In this document: positions 24,037-32,922 of the stretch, piece after piece
Layout: every line of letters begins with the position of its first letter
How positions within the stretch are numbered: the stretch's first letter is position 1
Source of the DNA: Pedosphaera sp.
GTDB taxonomy: Bacteria; Verrucomicrobiota; Verrucomicrobiia; Limisphaerales; UBA1100
Direction: 5' to 3'
Length of the DNA: 36,546 nucleotides
NCBI GenBank assembly: GCA_009695465.1
Contig: SIAW01000017.1
Location: 1 to 36,546 of the forward strand
Notes under the pieces: model-generated
The model's input: only the letters and a program-made list of their open reading frames with translations
Database searches by the model: none
What the model was told of the DNA's origin: nothing
Program-made: the position numbers and the translations under genes

Positions 24037-25323
24037 GTGCGCGTGGAACTCATCAACACCGGTACCGAATTGCTCATCGGCCGCGTGCTCAACACCCATC
24101 AATACTGGCTGGGCGCACAGATGGTCGCGCAAGGCTGGCCCATCACCCATCAATGCACCGTGCCCGACACCGGCACCGACATCGAGCGCGCCCTGCGCAC
24201 CGCACTGCGCGAGGGCGGATTGATCATCACCACCGGCGGTCTCGGCCCCACCAGCGATGATCTCACGCGGCAACATTTGGCGACGCTGCTGCAACGTCCG
24301 CTGCGCGAAGACCCCGCCGTCGCCCAGCAGATCACCGACCATTTTGTCCGGCGCAATCGGCCCATGCCGCCGTCGGTGATGGTGCAGGCGCTCGTGCCCG
24401 ATGGGGCCACCGTGCTGCCCAACGCGCATGGCACCGCGCCCGGATTGGCGCTGACAATTGCGGCGCAGCCCAGCGAAAATATTGCTGCAAGCTGGCTCGT
24501 CATGTTGCCCGGCCCGCCGCGCGAATTGCGTCCGATGTTCACCACGCAAGTGTTGCCGTGGTTGCGCGACAATCTACCGCCACTGCCGCCGCTGGCCTCG
24601 CGCACTCTGCGCATGACCGGCATCGGGGAATCCCGCGTGGAGGCCGCCATCGTGCCGGCATTGGGTGAACTGATCCGTGCCGGTCTGGAGATCGGCTACT
24701 GCGCACACTGCGCGGGCGTGGATGTGCGGCTCTCCGCGCGAGGTGCCGAGGCTGCAATCATCGTGCAGCGCGCCGAGGAACATGTGCGACTTCAATTGAG
24801 CGCGCACATTTACGGGACGGACGAGGAGACGTTGGAGGAGATTATCGTGCGTCAACTCACGCAGCGCGGGCAGACGCTGGCCGTGGCGGAGTCCTGCACG
24901 GGCGGGTTGCTGGCACATCGCATTACCAATGTGCCCGGCGCCTCAGCGATGTTCGTTGCCGGTGCAACGACCTACAGCAACGCCGCCAAAGAAACGGCGC
25001 TGGGCGTGCGCAGCCAGACATTGATGGAACACGGTGCGGTGAGTGAGGCAGTGGCGCGCGAGATGGCCGCTGGCGTACGCGCCCGGCACCACACCGATTT
25101 TGCGCTGGCCACCACAGGCATCGCCGGGCCGGGCGGCGGCAGTGCGGCAAAGCCCGTGGGAACAGTGTTCATCGCCTTGGCCACGGCAGCGGGAGTGCAG
25201 GTGCGGCAGGAACACAACGCGTTTGACCGCGTGACCTTCAAGGAAGTGACCAGCCAACAGGCGCTGGAAATGTTGCGCGTCCACCTTGGGTCGGGCGCGC
25301 TGGAAAATTCTGGGGGCGACTAG
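24037..25323 (+). CDS. cinA: CinA-family protein (nicotinamide mononucleotide deamidase domain)
   Basis: This is a two-domain CinA of 428 residues. The N-terminal domain is of the molybdopterin-binding/ADP-ribose pyrophosphatase type (VELINTGTELLIGRVLNTHQ, IITTGGLGPTSDDLTRQ). The C-terminal PncC-type NMN deamidase domain has AESCTGGLLAHRITNVPGAS, GATTYSNAAKE and TTGIAGPGGG. It probably recycles pyridine nucleotides in the cytosol. The GTG at 24037 gives the standard N-terminus (MRVELINTGTE); the frame is open back to a TTG at 24001, which would add a Pro-rich stretch atypical of the family. The stop codon shares four bases with the stop of the convergent ferredoxin gene. Confidence 0.93.
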   Translation: MRVELINTGTELLIGRVLNTHQYWLGAQMVAQGWPITHQCTVPDTGTDIERALRTALREGGLIITTGGLGPTSDDLTRQHLATLLQRPLREDPAVAQQITDHFVRRNRPMPPSVMVQALVPDGATVLPNAHGTAPGLALTIAAQPSENIAASWLVMLPGPPRELRPMFTTQVLPWLRDNLPPLPPLASRTLRMTGIGESRVEAAIVPALGELIRAGLEIGYCAHCAGVDVRLSARGAEAAIIVQRAEEHVRLQLSAHIYGTDEETLEEIIVRQLTQRGQTLAVAESCTGGLLAHRITNVPGASAMFVAGATTYSNAAKETALGVRSQTLMEHGAVSEAVAREMAAGVRARHHTDFALATTGIAGPGGGSAAKPVGTVFIALATAAGVQVRQEHNAFDRVTFKEVTSQQALEMLRVHLGSGALENSGGD

Positions 25324-25556
25324 TCGGAGCCGTCGGCGCCGATGGCTTCGACGGGGCAACCTTCCATGGCCTCTTTGCAACGCGCCTCTTCCTCGTCGTT
25401 GGCCGGCTGTTTGTACACGAAGGAATAACCGCCGTCGTCGCTGCGCTTGAAATTGTCCGGCGCGGTTTCACGGCAAAGGTCGCAGTCGATGCACTGCGAA
25501 TCGCAGTAAAACTTGCCCGCGATGTTGTCCGTGTACTTGTCTGCTTGGGTTGCCAT
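25320..25556 (-). CDS. Small [4Fe-4S] ferredoxin
   Basis: This 78-residue acidic protein has Cys22, Cys25 and Cys28 in CIDCDLC and a distant Cys67 in GCPVEAI. That is the ligand set of a single-cluster ferredoxin. Two more cysteines, Cys18 and Cys60, could form a disulfide, as in some single-cluster ferredoxins from other bacteria. The second-cluster motif is absent. It is a cytosolic electron carrier whose partner is not evident. The ATG at 25556 is chosen because the longer open frame upstream is unlike ferredoxins and overlaps pyk. It is divergent from pyk across 127 bases. Confidence 0.92.
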   Translation of the reverse strand: MATQADKYTDNIAGKFYCDSQCIDCDLCRETAPDNFKRSDDGGYSFVYKQPANDEEEARCKEAMEGCPVEAIGADGSD

Positions 25557-25647
25557 AAGACGGAGCGGAAAATGCAGAGAGCCGGAGGCAAATGCAAGTG
25601 CAATTTCAGGCGCGCTGCCGCCCGTGCAACGGCGTGTGCGAAGGCCC

Positions 25648-25676
25648 TTTCCATCGCCCCGCCCCGCTCGTATCCT
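25648..25676 (+). promoter_or_regulatory. Predicted pyk promoter, nearly leaderless
   Basis: TTTCCA (25648-25653), 17 bases, TATCCT (25671-25676). Both hexamers match four of six consensus bases. The -10 ends seven bases before the pyk ATG, predicting a leader of about one base. Confidence 0.4.
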
Positions 25677-25683
25677 GCGCCGG

Positions 25684-27102
25684 ATGACCCCGGCCCGACA
25701 GACAAAAATTATTGCCACACTGGGCCCGGCCACCGAGACGCGCGAGGCCATCGCGGGGCTTTTGGATGCGGGCGTGGATTTGTTTCGGTTGAACATGTCG
25801 CACGCGGCGCATGAGTGGGCGCGGCGCATCGTCGCGTTGGTGCGGGCGTTGGAAGCCGAGCGCGGCCGGCCCATCGGCGTCATGATGGATTTGCAAGGCC
25901 CGGCCATCCGCACGGGCGATCTGGCGGCGCCGTTCATGTTGGTGGCAGGACAGACTTTTGCCTTCACCGTGCGCGGCAAGCAGAGCGCGCATCCGCAATG
26001 GGCGGGCGTGAATTACGACGACTTCATCAACGACATTAACCCGGGCGATCACATCCTCATCGATAACGGGCTCATCCACATGAAGGTGCTGGAGGAGTTG
26101 CCCGACGAGGTGCGCTGCGAGGTGATCATCGGCGGCAAGCTGGGCAATCGTCGTCACATCAATCTGCCCGGGGTGAAAGTGAATCTGCCGGCGTTGACGG
26201 CCAAAGACCGCGCCGATGCGCAGTTGGGGTTGGAACTGGGCGTGGATTATTTTGCGCTATCCTTCGTGCGCGAGGCGGCTGATGTGGCCGAACTGCGCCG
26301 TCTGATTCCCGAGCCTGTGCACGGGCCGCGCATCATCGCCAAGATCGAGGATCAGTGCGCCATTAAAAATATCGATGCCATCATCAGCGCGGCCGACGCC
26401 ATCATGGTGGCGCGCGGCGATCTGGGCGTGGAATGTCCGTACGAAGAATTGCCCATCATCCAACTGCGTTTGGTCAACGCGTGCCTGGCCACGGGCCGGC
26501 CGGTGATTGTCGCCACGCAGATGCTCGAAAGCATGGTGCGCGATCCGTACCCCACGCGCGCGGAGGTGACCGATGTGGCCAACGCCGTGAAGGAACAGGC
26601 CGATGCCATCATGTTGAGCGGCGAGACTTCCGTGGGCCAACACCCCGCGCGCTGCGTAGAGGTGGCGCGCCGTGTCGTGATGCGCATGGAACGCGAGGTG
26701 CCCGCACATTTTCAGGAAGGCGTCGCGCTCTCCAGTGCGCGCGAAAAACTGGCCCGCGCCGCTGTGGCGTTGGCCGATGATCTGGCCGCGCGCAGCATCG
26801 TGGTGTTCACCGTGGACGGCGAGACAGTGCGGCGCACCGCGTGGATGCGCCCCAAGGACGCGCTCATCATCGCCATCTGCCCCAACCCACGCTTAGCGCG
26901 CGCGCTGACATTGCTGCGCGCCGTGGTGCCGGTGGTGTGGCCGCTGGATTTTAATGCGCCCGCAGAAGTCACAGTCGAGAAAACCCTGCGGCACTTGCGC
27001 GAGAGCGGGCACCTTGCCGTGGGCGACACGGTGGTGCTGCTCAGTTCACAGGCGGCACTGCCGGGCATGGCCGATTCCATCCGCACGCGCGTGGTGGCCT
27101 GA
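25684..27102 (+). CDS. pyk: Pyruvate kinase
   Basis: Pyruvate kinase converts phosphoenolpyruvate and ADP to pyruvate and ATP in glycolysis. The 472-residue product is of normal length from the ATG at 25684. It has KIIATLGPATETR, FRLNMSHAAHEW, MMDLQGPAIRTGD, the catalytic Lys segment RIIAKIEDQCAIKNID, MVARGDLGVECPYEELP, ATQMLESMVRDPYPTRAEVTDVANAV and MLSGETSVGQHP. The usual GPEIRTG is GPAIRTG here, which is seen as a variant. The C-terminal regulatory domain is complete. The stop lies two bases from the nuoN stop on the other strand. Confidence 0.97.
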   Translation: MTPARQTKIIATLGPATETREAIAGLLDAGVDLFRLNMSHAAHEWARRIVALVRALEAERGRPIGVMMDLQGPAIRTGDLAAPFMLVAGQTFAFTVRGKQSAHPQWAGVNYDDFINDINPGDHILIDNGLIHMKVLEELPDEVRCEVIIGGKLGNRRHINLPGVKVNLPALTAKDRADAQLGLELGVDYFALSFVREAADVAELRRLIPEPVHGPRIIAKIEDQCAIKNIDAIISAADAIMVARGDLGVECPYEELPIIQLRLVNACLATGRPVIVATQMLESMVRDPYPTRAEVTDVANAVKEQADAIMLSGETSVGQHPARCVEVARRVVMRMEREVPAHFQEGVALSSAREKLARAAVALADDLAARSIVVFTVDGETVRRTAWMRPKDALIIAICPNPRLARALTLLRAVVPVVWPLDFNAPAEVTVEKTLRHLRESGHLAVGDTVVLLSSQAALPGMADSIRTRVVA

Positions 27103-27104
27103 AG

Positions 27105-28622
27105 TCAGCGGAACAATTCCACCGCGCGACTGGAGAGGTCGAGCAGCGGTTCCGGGAAAATCCCCAGCAACACCAAGATCAGCGCGCAAGCGATCAACGT
27201 CAGTCGCGCGGTGGGCGGCAGGATTATTGGCGGGCGCGTTTCCACCACTTCATCTGTGCGGATGCCGTTGCCCCAGTAGATGGCGCGCAGGATGCCGAAG
27301 TAATAGTAGAGCGAGATCACCACACCCGCTAACGCCGCGATGATGAGCCACAGATGCGCGCCACGCTCGGCGAGTGCGCCCAAGGCCGATTGCAGCAGCA
27401 GGAATTTCCCGAGGAATCCCACCAACGGCGGAATGCCCGCCATCGAAATGATGGAGAGCGTCAGCACTGTGGCCAGCAACGGCGAGCGCTGGTGCAGTCC
27501 CGTCAGTATGGAAAGATCCTCGTCCTCCCCGTCGCGCGACACGTGGCAGATGACGGTGAACGCCGCCATCACCGCGAAGAGATAGCCTGCCAGATAGAAC
27601 AGCATGGCGTGGCAACCGTCCGCACTGGCGGTGGGGCCGCCTTGTCTGGTGTTTAATGCCAGCAAGCCCAGCAGCAGATAGCCCGCGCTGGCGATGCCGG
27701 CGTAGCCCAACAGGCGTTTGAGGTTGCGCTGGCGCAGGGCGCACAGGCTGCCGTACAGAATTGTGAGTCCAGCCAGCACTGCCAACACAGTGCCCGCGAG
27801 AGCCTGCAAATCCGGGCGCAGATGGTGGCAGAGTCGCATCAAGAGCGCGAAGCCCGCGGCTTTGGATCCCACCGCGAGGAAGGCCGTGACGGGCGCGGGC
27901 GCACCTTGATAGACATCGGGCACCCAGATCTGGAACGGGAACGCGGCGATCTTGAAACCCAGTCCAGCCATCACCAGCAGCAGGCCCAGTTGCAGGATGT
28001 AATCTTGCGCGGCCGTGCCGGTGGACTCTTTGCCGAGCGCGGCGAAATCCATGGAGCCGGTCGCGCCATAGATCAGCGCGATGCCATACACGAGCACGGC
28101 GGAGGCCGCCGCGCCGAGGATGAGATATTTCACGCCCGCCTCCAGCGAGCGGAACTGGTCGCGCTGAAAACTCGTCAGCACGTAGAAGGTGACGGTGATG
28201 AGTTCGATGGACACGAAGAGCGTGATGAAATTCGTGGCCGACGCCGCTGCAGACATGCCGGCCAGCGCGAAGAGGACCAAGGCGAAGAACTCGGAGACGC
28301 CGTGGCGCAGACGGTCGGCGAAGTCCACCGTCATCAGCAACACCAAGATGGCGGCGAGGATGAAGAGGTGTTTGAAGTAGCGCGCAAAAGGATCCAGCGT
28401 GTAGCCGGGGGCAGCGGTGATGGAGTTGCCGCTGCTCATGAGCGAGAATCCTTCCTGCGCCTCCGGCAGGAAGACGCTTTGGAGCAGCAGCAGGCCCAGC
28501 AGGAACGCGCCGAGATAACCCAAGTCGCGTTTGCCGCGCGCGGGTGTGCCCAGATCCAGCAGCAGGATTCCCAGTCCGGTCAGGACCATCACGATCTCGA
28601 GGCTGTACAACATCCAGTTCAT
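27105..28622 (-). CDS. nuoN: NADH-quinone oxidoreductase subunit N
   Basis: NuoN is an antiporter-like membrane subunit of complex I. The 505-residue product is almost wholly hydrophobic, with about 14 helices. The conserved acidic helix FVSIELITVTFYVLTSF and the central loop FQIWVPDVYQGAPAPVTAFLAVGSKAAGF are clear, as is MAGIPPLVGFLGKF. It is the last gene of the nuoG-N unit, four bases after nuoM, and converges with pyk. Confidence 0.96.
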   Translation of the reverse strand: MNWMLYSLEIVMVLTGLGILLLDLGTPARGKRDLGYLGAFLLGLLLLQSVFLPEAQEGFSLMSSGNSITAAPGYTLDPFARYFKHLFILAAILVLLMTVDFADRLRHGVSEFFALVLFALAGMSAAASATNFITLFVSIELITVTFYVLTSFQRDQFRSLEAGVKYLILGAAASAVLVYGIALIYGATGSMDFAALGKESTGTAAQDYILQLGLLLVMAGLGFKIAAFPFQIWVPDVYQGAPAPVTAFLAVGSKAAGFALLMRLCHHLRPDLQALAGTVLAVLAGLTILYGSLCALRQRNLKRLLGYAGIASAGYLLLGLLALNTRQGGPTASADGCHAMLFYLAGYLFAVMAAFTVICHVSRDGEDEDLSILTGLHQRSPLLATVLTLSIISMAGIPPLVGFLGKFLLLQSALGALAERGAHLWLIIAALAGVVISLYYYFGILRAIYWGNGIRTDEVVETRPPIILPPTARLTLIACALILVLLGIFPEPLLDLSSRAVELFR

Positions 28623-28626
28623 GTCG

Positions 28627-30258
28627 TCAGCGCGGAGAAACTTGAGTGGTGTGCATGCCCGTGGACTGGCCGATGCGATGATAGCTGCGGTTCATTTTTT
28701 CTGTGAGCCAATTGGGGAACAGACCGAAGAAGAGCAGCGCGCCCAGTAGCAGCACGAACGGCAGGCGTTCGGACCAGTCGCGCGCGTCAGTGTAATTGGG
28801 GCGGATGGCCGGGGGCGGACCGTGCAGCACTTGTCGTGCAGCGCGCAGCATGTACACGGCGCCGATGACCAGCGCGGCCCAACAGACAATGGCGGTGACG
28901 ATGGGCTGGGTTTTCCACAGGCCAAAGAGGACGGTGATCTCGCCCACGAAATTGGCGAAGCCGGGCACGCCGCAGCCCGCCAGCAACGCCATCAAAAGCG
29001 CCGTGCCGATGAAGGGCATCTCGCGTCGCAACCCGCCCAGCTTGGACATCTCCAGCGTTTTGGTCTGCGCATACAAATGCCCGCTGAGGCCAAAGGCCAG
29101 CGCGGCGAGCAGGCCATGCGCGACCATCACCAGCACCGCGCCGGTCAACCCGATGAAGTTGAGGCTGGCGATGCCCAGAAAAACAAAGCCCATGTGCGCC
29201 ACGCTGGAGTTGCCCAGCAGCCAGTTCAGGTCTTTCTGCCGCATCGCCACCAGTCCGCACCACAGGATGTTGGCCAGTCCAAACCACAGCAGCAATTGCC
29301 ACCAGTAATCTGCGTTGGGCGCGTAGGGATGGAGCGGCAGCACGATGCGGATGAGACCGTACAGGCCAAACTTTTTGATGACGCCCGCGTGCATCATCGC
29401 GGTGGCGGTGGGCGCACTGGCGTAGGCCATCGGTGCCCAAGTGTGGAAAGGCCAGAGCGACACCAGAATTCCAAAGCCGATCAGCAACGCCGGAAAGATC
29501 AGCGGGCCCAGTCCCTCGTTGAAGCCCGTGCCGTGAGTCTGTTCGAGCATGCTGTAAAACTCCAGCAGGTTGTAGCCGGAGAATTCTGCTGGGGGATATT
29601 TGGCGCGGACAATCTGGGCCAGACCGATCAGGCCGGCCAGCACCAGCATCGCACCGACGCTCAAGTAGAGTGTGATTTTGTACGCGGCGTAATTCTTGTC
29701 CTCACCGCGGCCCCACACGCCGATCATGATGAACGTGGGCACCAACGCCAGTTCGTGAAAGAGGTACATGCCGAAGAGATCCAGCGAGGCAAAGGCGCCG
29801 AAGATGCCGCCGCTCATCAGCAGCAGGAGCACGTAGAATTCTTTGTCGCGCCGCTGCACATCGCGCGCGCAGCACGCCGCGGCGAAGGCCACCAGCGTGG
29901 CCATCAACAGCAGCGCCGCGCTGAGGCCGTCGGTGCCCACGTGATAACTGATGCCCAGCGAAGGCATCCAATCCGTGCGCTGGGTGAATTTGAATTGGTA
30001 CTTTGCCTCCAACGGCGGCGGGGCGGTTTCGTTGAGCAAGGGCACCGGACTTTGCAGCGCAGTCAACGCGGTGGAAAGATTACCGGGACCGGCCGGCGCA
30101 TTTTCCAGCGAGAGGAACAGGAGCAGCGCCGTCAGCAGCGAGATCATCGTGGCCAGCAGCGTGCCGCGCCGCAAGAGGTCGCGACGATCGGCGGGCACGC
30201 ACATCAAGACCACCGCCATCAGCAGTGGTGCGCCCAATATGACCGTCAGGGGTGACAT
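28627..30258 (-). CDS. nuoM: NADH-quinone oxidoreductase subunit M
   Basis: NuoM is the second antiporter-like, proton-pumping membrane subunit of complex I. The 543-residue product has about 14 helices. It shows the key Glu in LFHELALVPTFIMIGVWG, the LWPFHTWAPMAYASAPTATAMMHAGVIKKFGLYGLIR segment with its Lys, and SVAHMGFVFLGIASLN. About 80 residues near the N-terminus (AGPGNLSTALTALQSPVP onward) form an external loop. It lies six bases after nuoL. Confidence 0.97.
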   Translation of the reverse strand: MSPLTVILGAPLLMAVVLMCVPADRRDLLRRGTLLATMISLLTALLLFLSLENAPAGPGNLSTALTALQSPVPLLNETAPPPLEAKYQFKFTQRTDWMPSLGISYHVGTDGLSAALLLMATLVAFAAACCARDVQRRDKEFYVLLLLMSGGIFGAFASLDLFGMYLFHELALVPTFIMIGVWGRGEDKNYAAYKITLYLSVGAMLVLAGLIGLAQIVRAKYPPAEFSGYNLLEFYSMLEQTHGTGFNEGLGPLIFPALLIGFGILVSLWPFHTWAPMAYASAPTATAMMHAGVIKKFGLYGLIRIVLPLHPYAPNADYWWQLLLWFGLANILWCGLVAMRQKDLNWLLGNSSVAHMGFVFLGIASLNFIGLTGAVLVMVAHGLLAALAFGLSGHLYAQTKTLEMSKLGGLRREMPFIGTALLMALLAGCGVPGFANFVGEITVLFGLWKTQPIVTAIVCWAALVIGAVYMLRAARQVLHGPPPAIRPNYTDARDWSERLPFVLLLGALLFFGLFPNWLTEKMNRSYHRIGQSTGMHTTQVSPR

Positions 30259-30264
30259 CGTGTG

Positions 30265-32124
30265 TTACAAAAATAGGTAGAGCAACAGCAGCAATCCCGC
30301 CGCGAACAGCAGCGCGTAGGTCTGCAGGTTGCCCGTCTGAAACAGCCGCAGCGCGCTGCCCGTCAATTGCGTGAGGCCGCTCACGCCGCGCACGCCCGCG
30401 CCGGCGATGAGCCAGCGGTCGGCAAAGTTCGCCGCGTGCGAGAGCAGTTCTTGCGTCCAGCGATTGAGCCACGCGTAGAGTTCATCGAAGTAAAAGCGGT
30501 CGCGCATCCAGCGTGCGGGCGCGCCCAACAGGTGGGGCAGGGGATCCGCAGTGGCTTTGCGGTAGCATCGCCAAGCCAAGGTCATGCCGAGCAGCATGGC
30601 CAGCGTGCCGCAAATCATGGCGACGGTGCTATCGGCTGCGGCCGGATGGATGGCGCGGGCGAATTCTCCAAAGGGATGGGCGACCTGTCCGATCGCGCCG
30701 CCTGCGATGCTCAGTGCGGCGAGAATCACGAGCGGCACGGTCATCACTGCGGGCGATTCGTGTGCGTGACTGGCGGCGTCGCTGCGGGCGGTGCCGGTGA
30801 AGGCCACGAGGACGAGGCGGATCATGTAAAACGCGGTGAGCATCGCCACGCCTGTGCCCAGCAGGAAGAGCGCGCGGTTTTGGTTGAGGGCCTGCGCAAG
30901 GATTTCATCCTTGCTGAAAAATCCGCTGAACGGCGGCATGCCGCTCAAGGCCAGCGTGCCGATGAGAAATGTCCAGAAGGTCACGGGCATCCGGTTTCGC
31001 AGCCCGCCCATTTTCCAGATGTCCTGCTCGTGATGCAGGGCGAGGATGACGGAGCCGGCACCGAGAAAGAGCAGCGCCTTGAAAAAGGCGTGCGCGGTGA
31101 GATGGAACATCGCTGGCTCCGGCCCGCTGACGCCCACGGCCATCACCATGTAGCCCAGTTGCGAGAGGGTGGAGTAGGCGAGGATGCGTTTGATGTCGTT
31201 TTGTTGCACGGCCATCAGCGCGGCGATGAGCGCGGTGATGCCGCCGGTCCACGCGATGACCAGCAGCGCGTCCGGTGTGAAGAGGAAGAACACGCGGCAG
31301 AGCAGGTACACACCGGCGGCGACCATCGTCGCGGCGTGGATGAGCGCGGAGACGGGCGTGGGGCCTTCCATCGCGTCCGGCAACCAAACATGCAGCGGGA
31401 ACTGCGCGGACTTGCCGACGCAGCCGCAGAAGATCAGCAGGCCCGCAGCGGTGGCGACCGCGCTGAATGCCTCGCGGTTAGCTTTCACAGTGGCACTGAG
31501 CGAGCCGAAGCTGACTGTCCCGAGTACGCCCCACACGATGAGGATGCCGAGCAGGAAGCCGAAGTCGCCAATGCGGTTGGCGAGGAACGCTTTTTTGGCG
31601 GCGTCGGCGGCGCTGGGTTTTTCAAACCAATGCCCGATGAGCAGGTAGCTGGAGACGCCAACCAGTTCCCAAAAGATGAAGAGCTGCACCAGATTGTTGG
31701 CGAGCACGATGCCCAGCATGGAAAACGTGAACAGACTGAGGCAGGCGAAATAGCGCGGCACAGCGCGGTCTTCGCGCATGTAGCCCCACGAGTAGATGTG
31801 GATGAGGCTGCCAACGCCGGTGACGATGAGCAGCATCGCCAGGCTGAGGTTGTCGAGTTGGAAACCGAAATCAAAAGTCAGCGAGCCTGCTGCGATGGGG
31901 TCGCCCACTTGCAGCCAGATCAGCGGATGTTCGGGGGGGACGACCTCGCCGTGATACGCGGCGAAGAGACAGACACTGCCGACGAGACTGGCCACGATGG
32001 CGCCGATGGAGAGCACCGCGCTGCAGCCACGCCGATCGCCGCACAGGCACATGATGGCGACAGCGGCCAACAATGGCGCGAACAGCACCAACCACGGCAA
32101 CTTCATGAGTAACGACTCGGGCAT
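30265..32124 (-). CDS. nuoL: NADH-quinone oxidoreductase subunit L
   Basis: NuoL is the distal antiporter-like subunit of complex I and carries the long lateral helix. The 619-residue product has about 16 helices. It shows LIFWELVGVSSYLLIGHWFE with the conserved Glu, KSAQFPLHVWLPDAMEGPTPVSALIHAATMV, STLSQLGYMVMAVGV and MPPFSGFFSKDEIL. The C-terminal region contains RDRFYFDELYAWLNRWTQ before the last helix. The start is ATG at 32124, one base after nuoK; an ATG at 32106 is possible. Confidence 0.97.
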   Translation of the reverse strand: MPESLLMKLPWLVLFAPLLAAVAIMCLCGDRRGCSAVLSIGAIVASLVGSVCLFAAYHGEVVPPEHPLIWLQVGDPIAAGSLTFDFGFQLDNLSLAMLLIVTGVGSLIHIYSWGYMREDRAVPRYFACLSLFTFSMLGIVLANNLVQLFIFWELVGVSSYLLIGHWFEKPSAADAAKKAFLANRIGDFGFLLGILIVWGVLGTVSFGSLSATVKANREAFSAVATAAGLLIFCGCVGKSAQFPLHVWLPDAMEGPTPVSALIHAATMVAAGVYLLCRVFFLFTPDALLVIAWTGGITALIAALMAVQQNDIKRILAYSTLSQLGYMVMAVGVSGPEPAMFHLTAHAFFKALLFLGAGSVILALHHEQDIWKMGGLRNRMPVTFWTFLIGTLALSGMPPFSGFFSKDEILAQALNQNRALFLLGTGVAMLTAFYMIRLVLVAFTGTARSDAASHAHESPAVMTVPLVILAALSIAGGAIGQVAHPFGEFARAIHPAAADSTVAMICGTLAMLLGMTLAWRCYRKATADPLPHLLGAPARWMRDRFYFDELYAWLNRWTQELLSHAANFADRWLIAGAGVRGVSGLTQLTGSALRLFQTGNLQTYALLFAAGLLLLLYLFL

Positions 32125-32125
32125 G

Positions 32126-32431
32126 CTACAGTTTCATGGAGGTCAGATCGGTGGCGTCGGTCGTCTTGCGTTTGCGATAGAGCGCGACGATGAGCGCCAA
32201 GCCCACGGCCACTTCCGCCGCAGCGACGGTGATGGTGAAAAACACCATCAACTGGCCTTCGAGGTTGTTCTGGAAACGCGAGAAAGCGACGAGCGCGAGG
32301 TTCGCGGCGTTGAGCATCAATTCCAATCCCATGTACATCTCGATCAAGCCGCGCCGGATGAGGACGCCCAGCAGGCCGATGCAAAAGAGCACCGCGCTGA
32401 CGATGAGGTAATGGTGAACGCCGATGTCCAT
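32126..32431 (-). CDS. nuoK: NADH-quinone oxidoreductase subunit K
   Basis: This 101-residue, three-helix subunit of the complex I membrane arm has the conserved acidic residues Glu37 ([17 protein letters not shown]) and Glu73 ([17 protein letters not shown]) of the proton path. The ATG at 32431 overlaps the nuoJ stop by one base (TGATG), so translation is coupled. A GTG one codon upstream is possible. Confidence 0.96.
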   Translation of the reverse strand: MDIGVHHYLIVSAVLFCIGLLGVLIRRGLIEMYMGLELMLNAANLALVAFSRFQNNLEGQLMVFFTITVAAAEVAVGLALIVALYRKRKTTDATDLTSMKL

Positions 32432-32922
32432 CACTCGACCTCCCGTTTGCTGAGCAGGATCACGCCGACCATCGCCACCAGCAGCAGCACCGAGATGATC
32501 TCGAAGGGAAAGAGGTGCTGCGTGAAGAGCAGTTTGCCCAGCGCGCGCGTCTCGCCGATGGCGGTGGCCGCGCCGGCTTGCGCGTGTTTAACAGTGCCGA
32601 TCATCACGGCGGCCAGTCCCCCCACGGCCGCCAATCCCAGCACGGTGGAAAAAGTTTTGAGGCGGCGCTGCTCGGACTCGCGCAGGTCCAGCAGCATGAT
32701 GACGAAGAGGAAGAGCACCATCACCGCACCGGCATAGACGAGGATCTGCACCGCCGCCAGAAAGTACGCCTGCAGCAGGACGAACAATCCGGAGATGGAG
32801 ATCATCGTGAGCACGAGGAACATGGCGCTGGTGACGGGGTTGCGGCTGAAGGGATTGAAAACCACCAGCAAGCCGCAGAGCAGCGTCAGCGCGGCGAAGA
32901 TGTAGAAGAGCGTCTCGTGCAT
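32431..32922 (-). CDS. nuoJ: NADH-quinone oxidoreductase subunit J
   Basis: NuoJ is a five-helix membrane subunit of complex I. The 163-residue product has the family segments [46 protein letters not shown] and [22 protein letters not shown]. The ATG follows the nuoI stop without any gap (TAG ATG) and the stop overlaps nuoK. Confidence 0.95.
   Translation of the reverse strand: MHETLFYIFAALTLLCGLLVVFNPFSRNPVTSAMFLVLTMISISGLFVLLQAYFLAAVQILVYAGAVMVLFLFVIMLLDLRESEQRRLKTFSTVLGLAAVGGLAAVMIGTVKHAQAGAATAIGETRALGKLLFTQHLFPFEIISVLLLVAMVGVILLSKREVE

Noticed and set aside
25557-25683. A second small gene or riboswitch between ferredoxin and pyk
   Set aside because: Only 127 bases, no stable nested helices or conserved riboswitch core seen; the open frames across it are extensions of the flanking genes.
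28822-30255. A 477-codon plus-strand frame opposite nuoM
   Set aside because: Very rich in Gln and His, the mirror image of hydrophobic codons on the other strand; no domain seen.
30367-32112. A 581-codon plus-strand frame opposite nuoL
   Set aside because: Composition is Gly/Glu/His/Arg-rich with no recognisable domain; nuoL on the minus strand is unmistakable.
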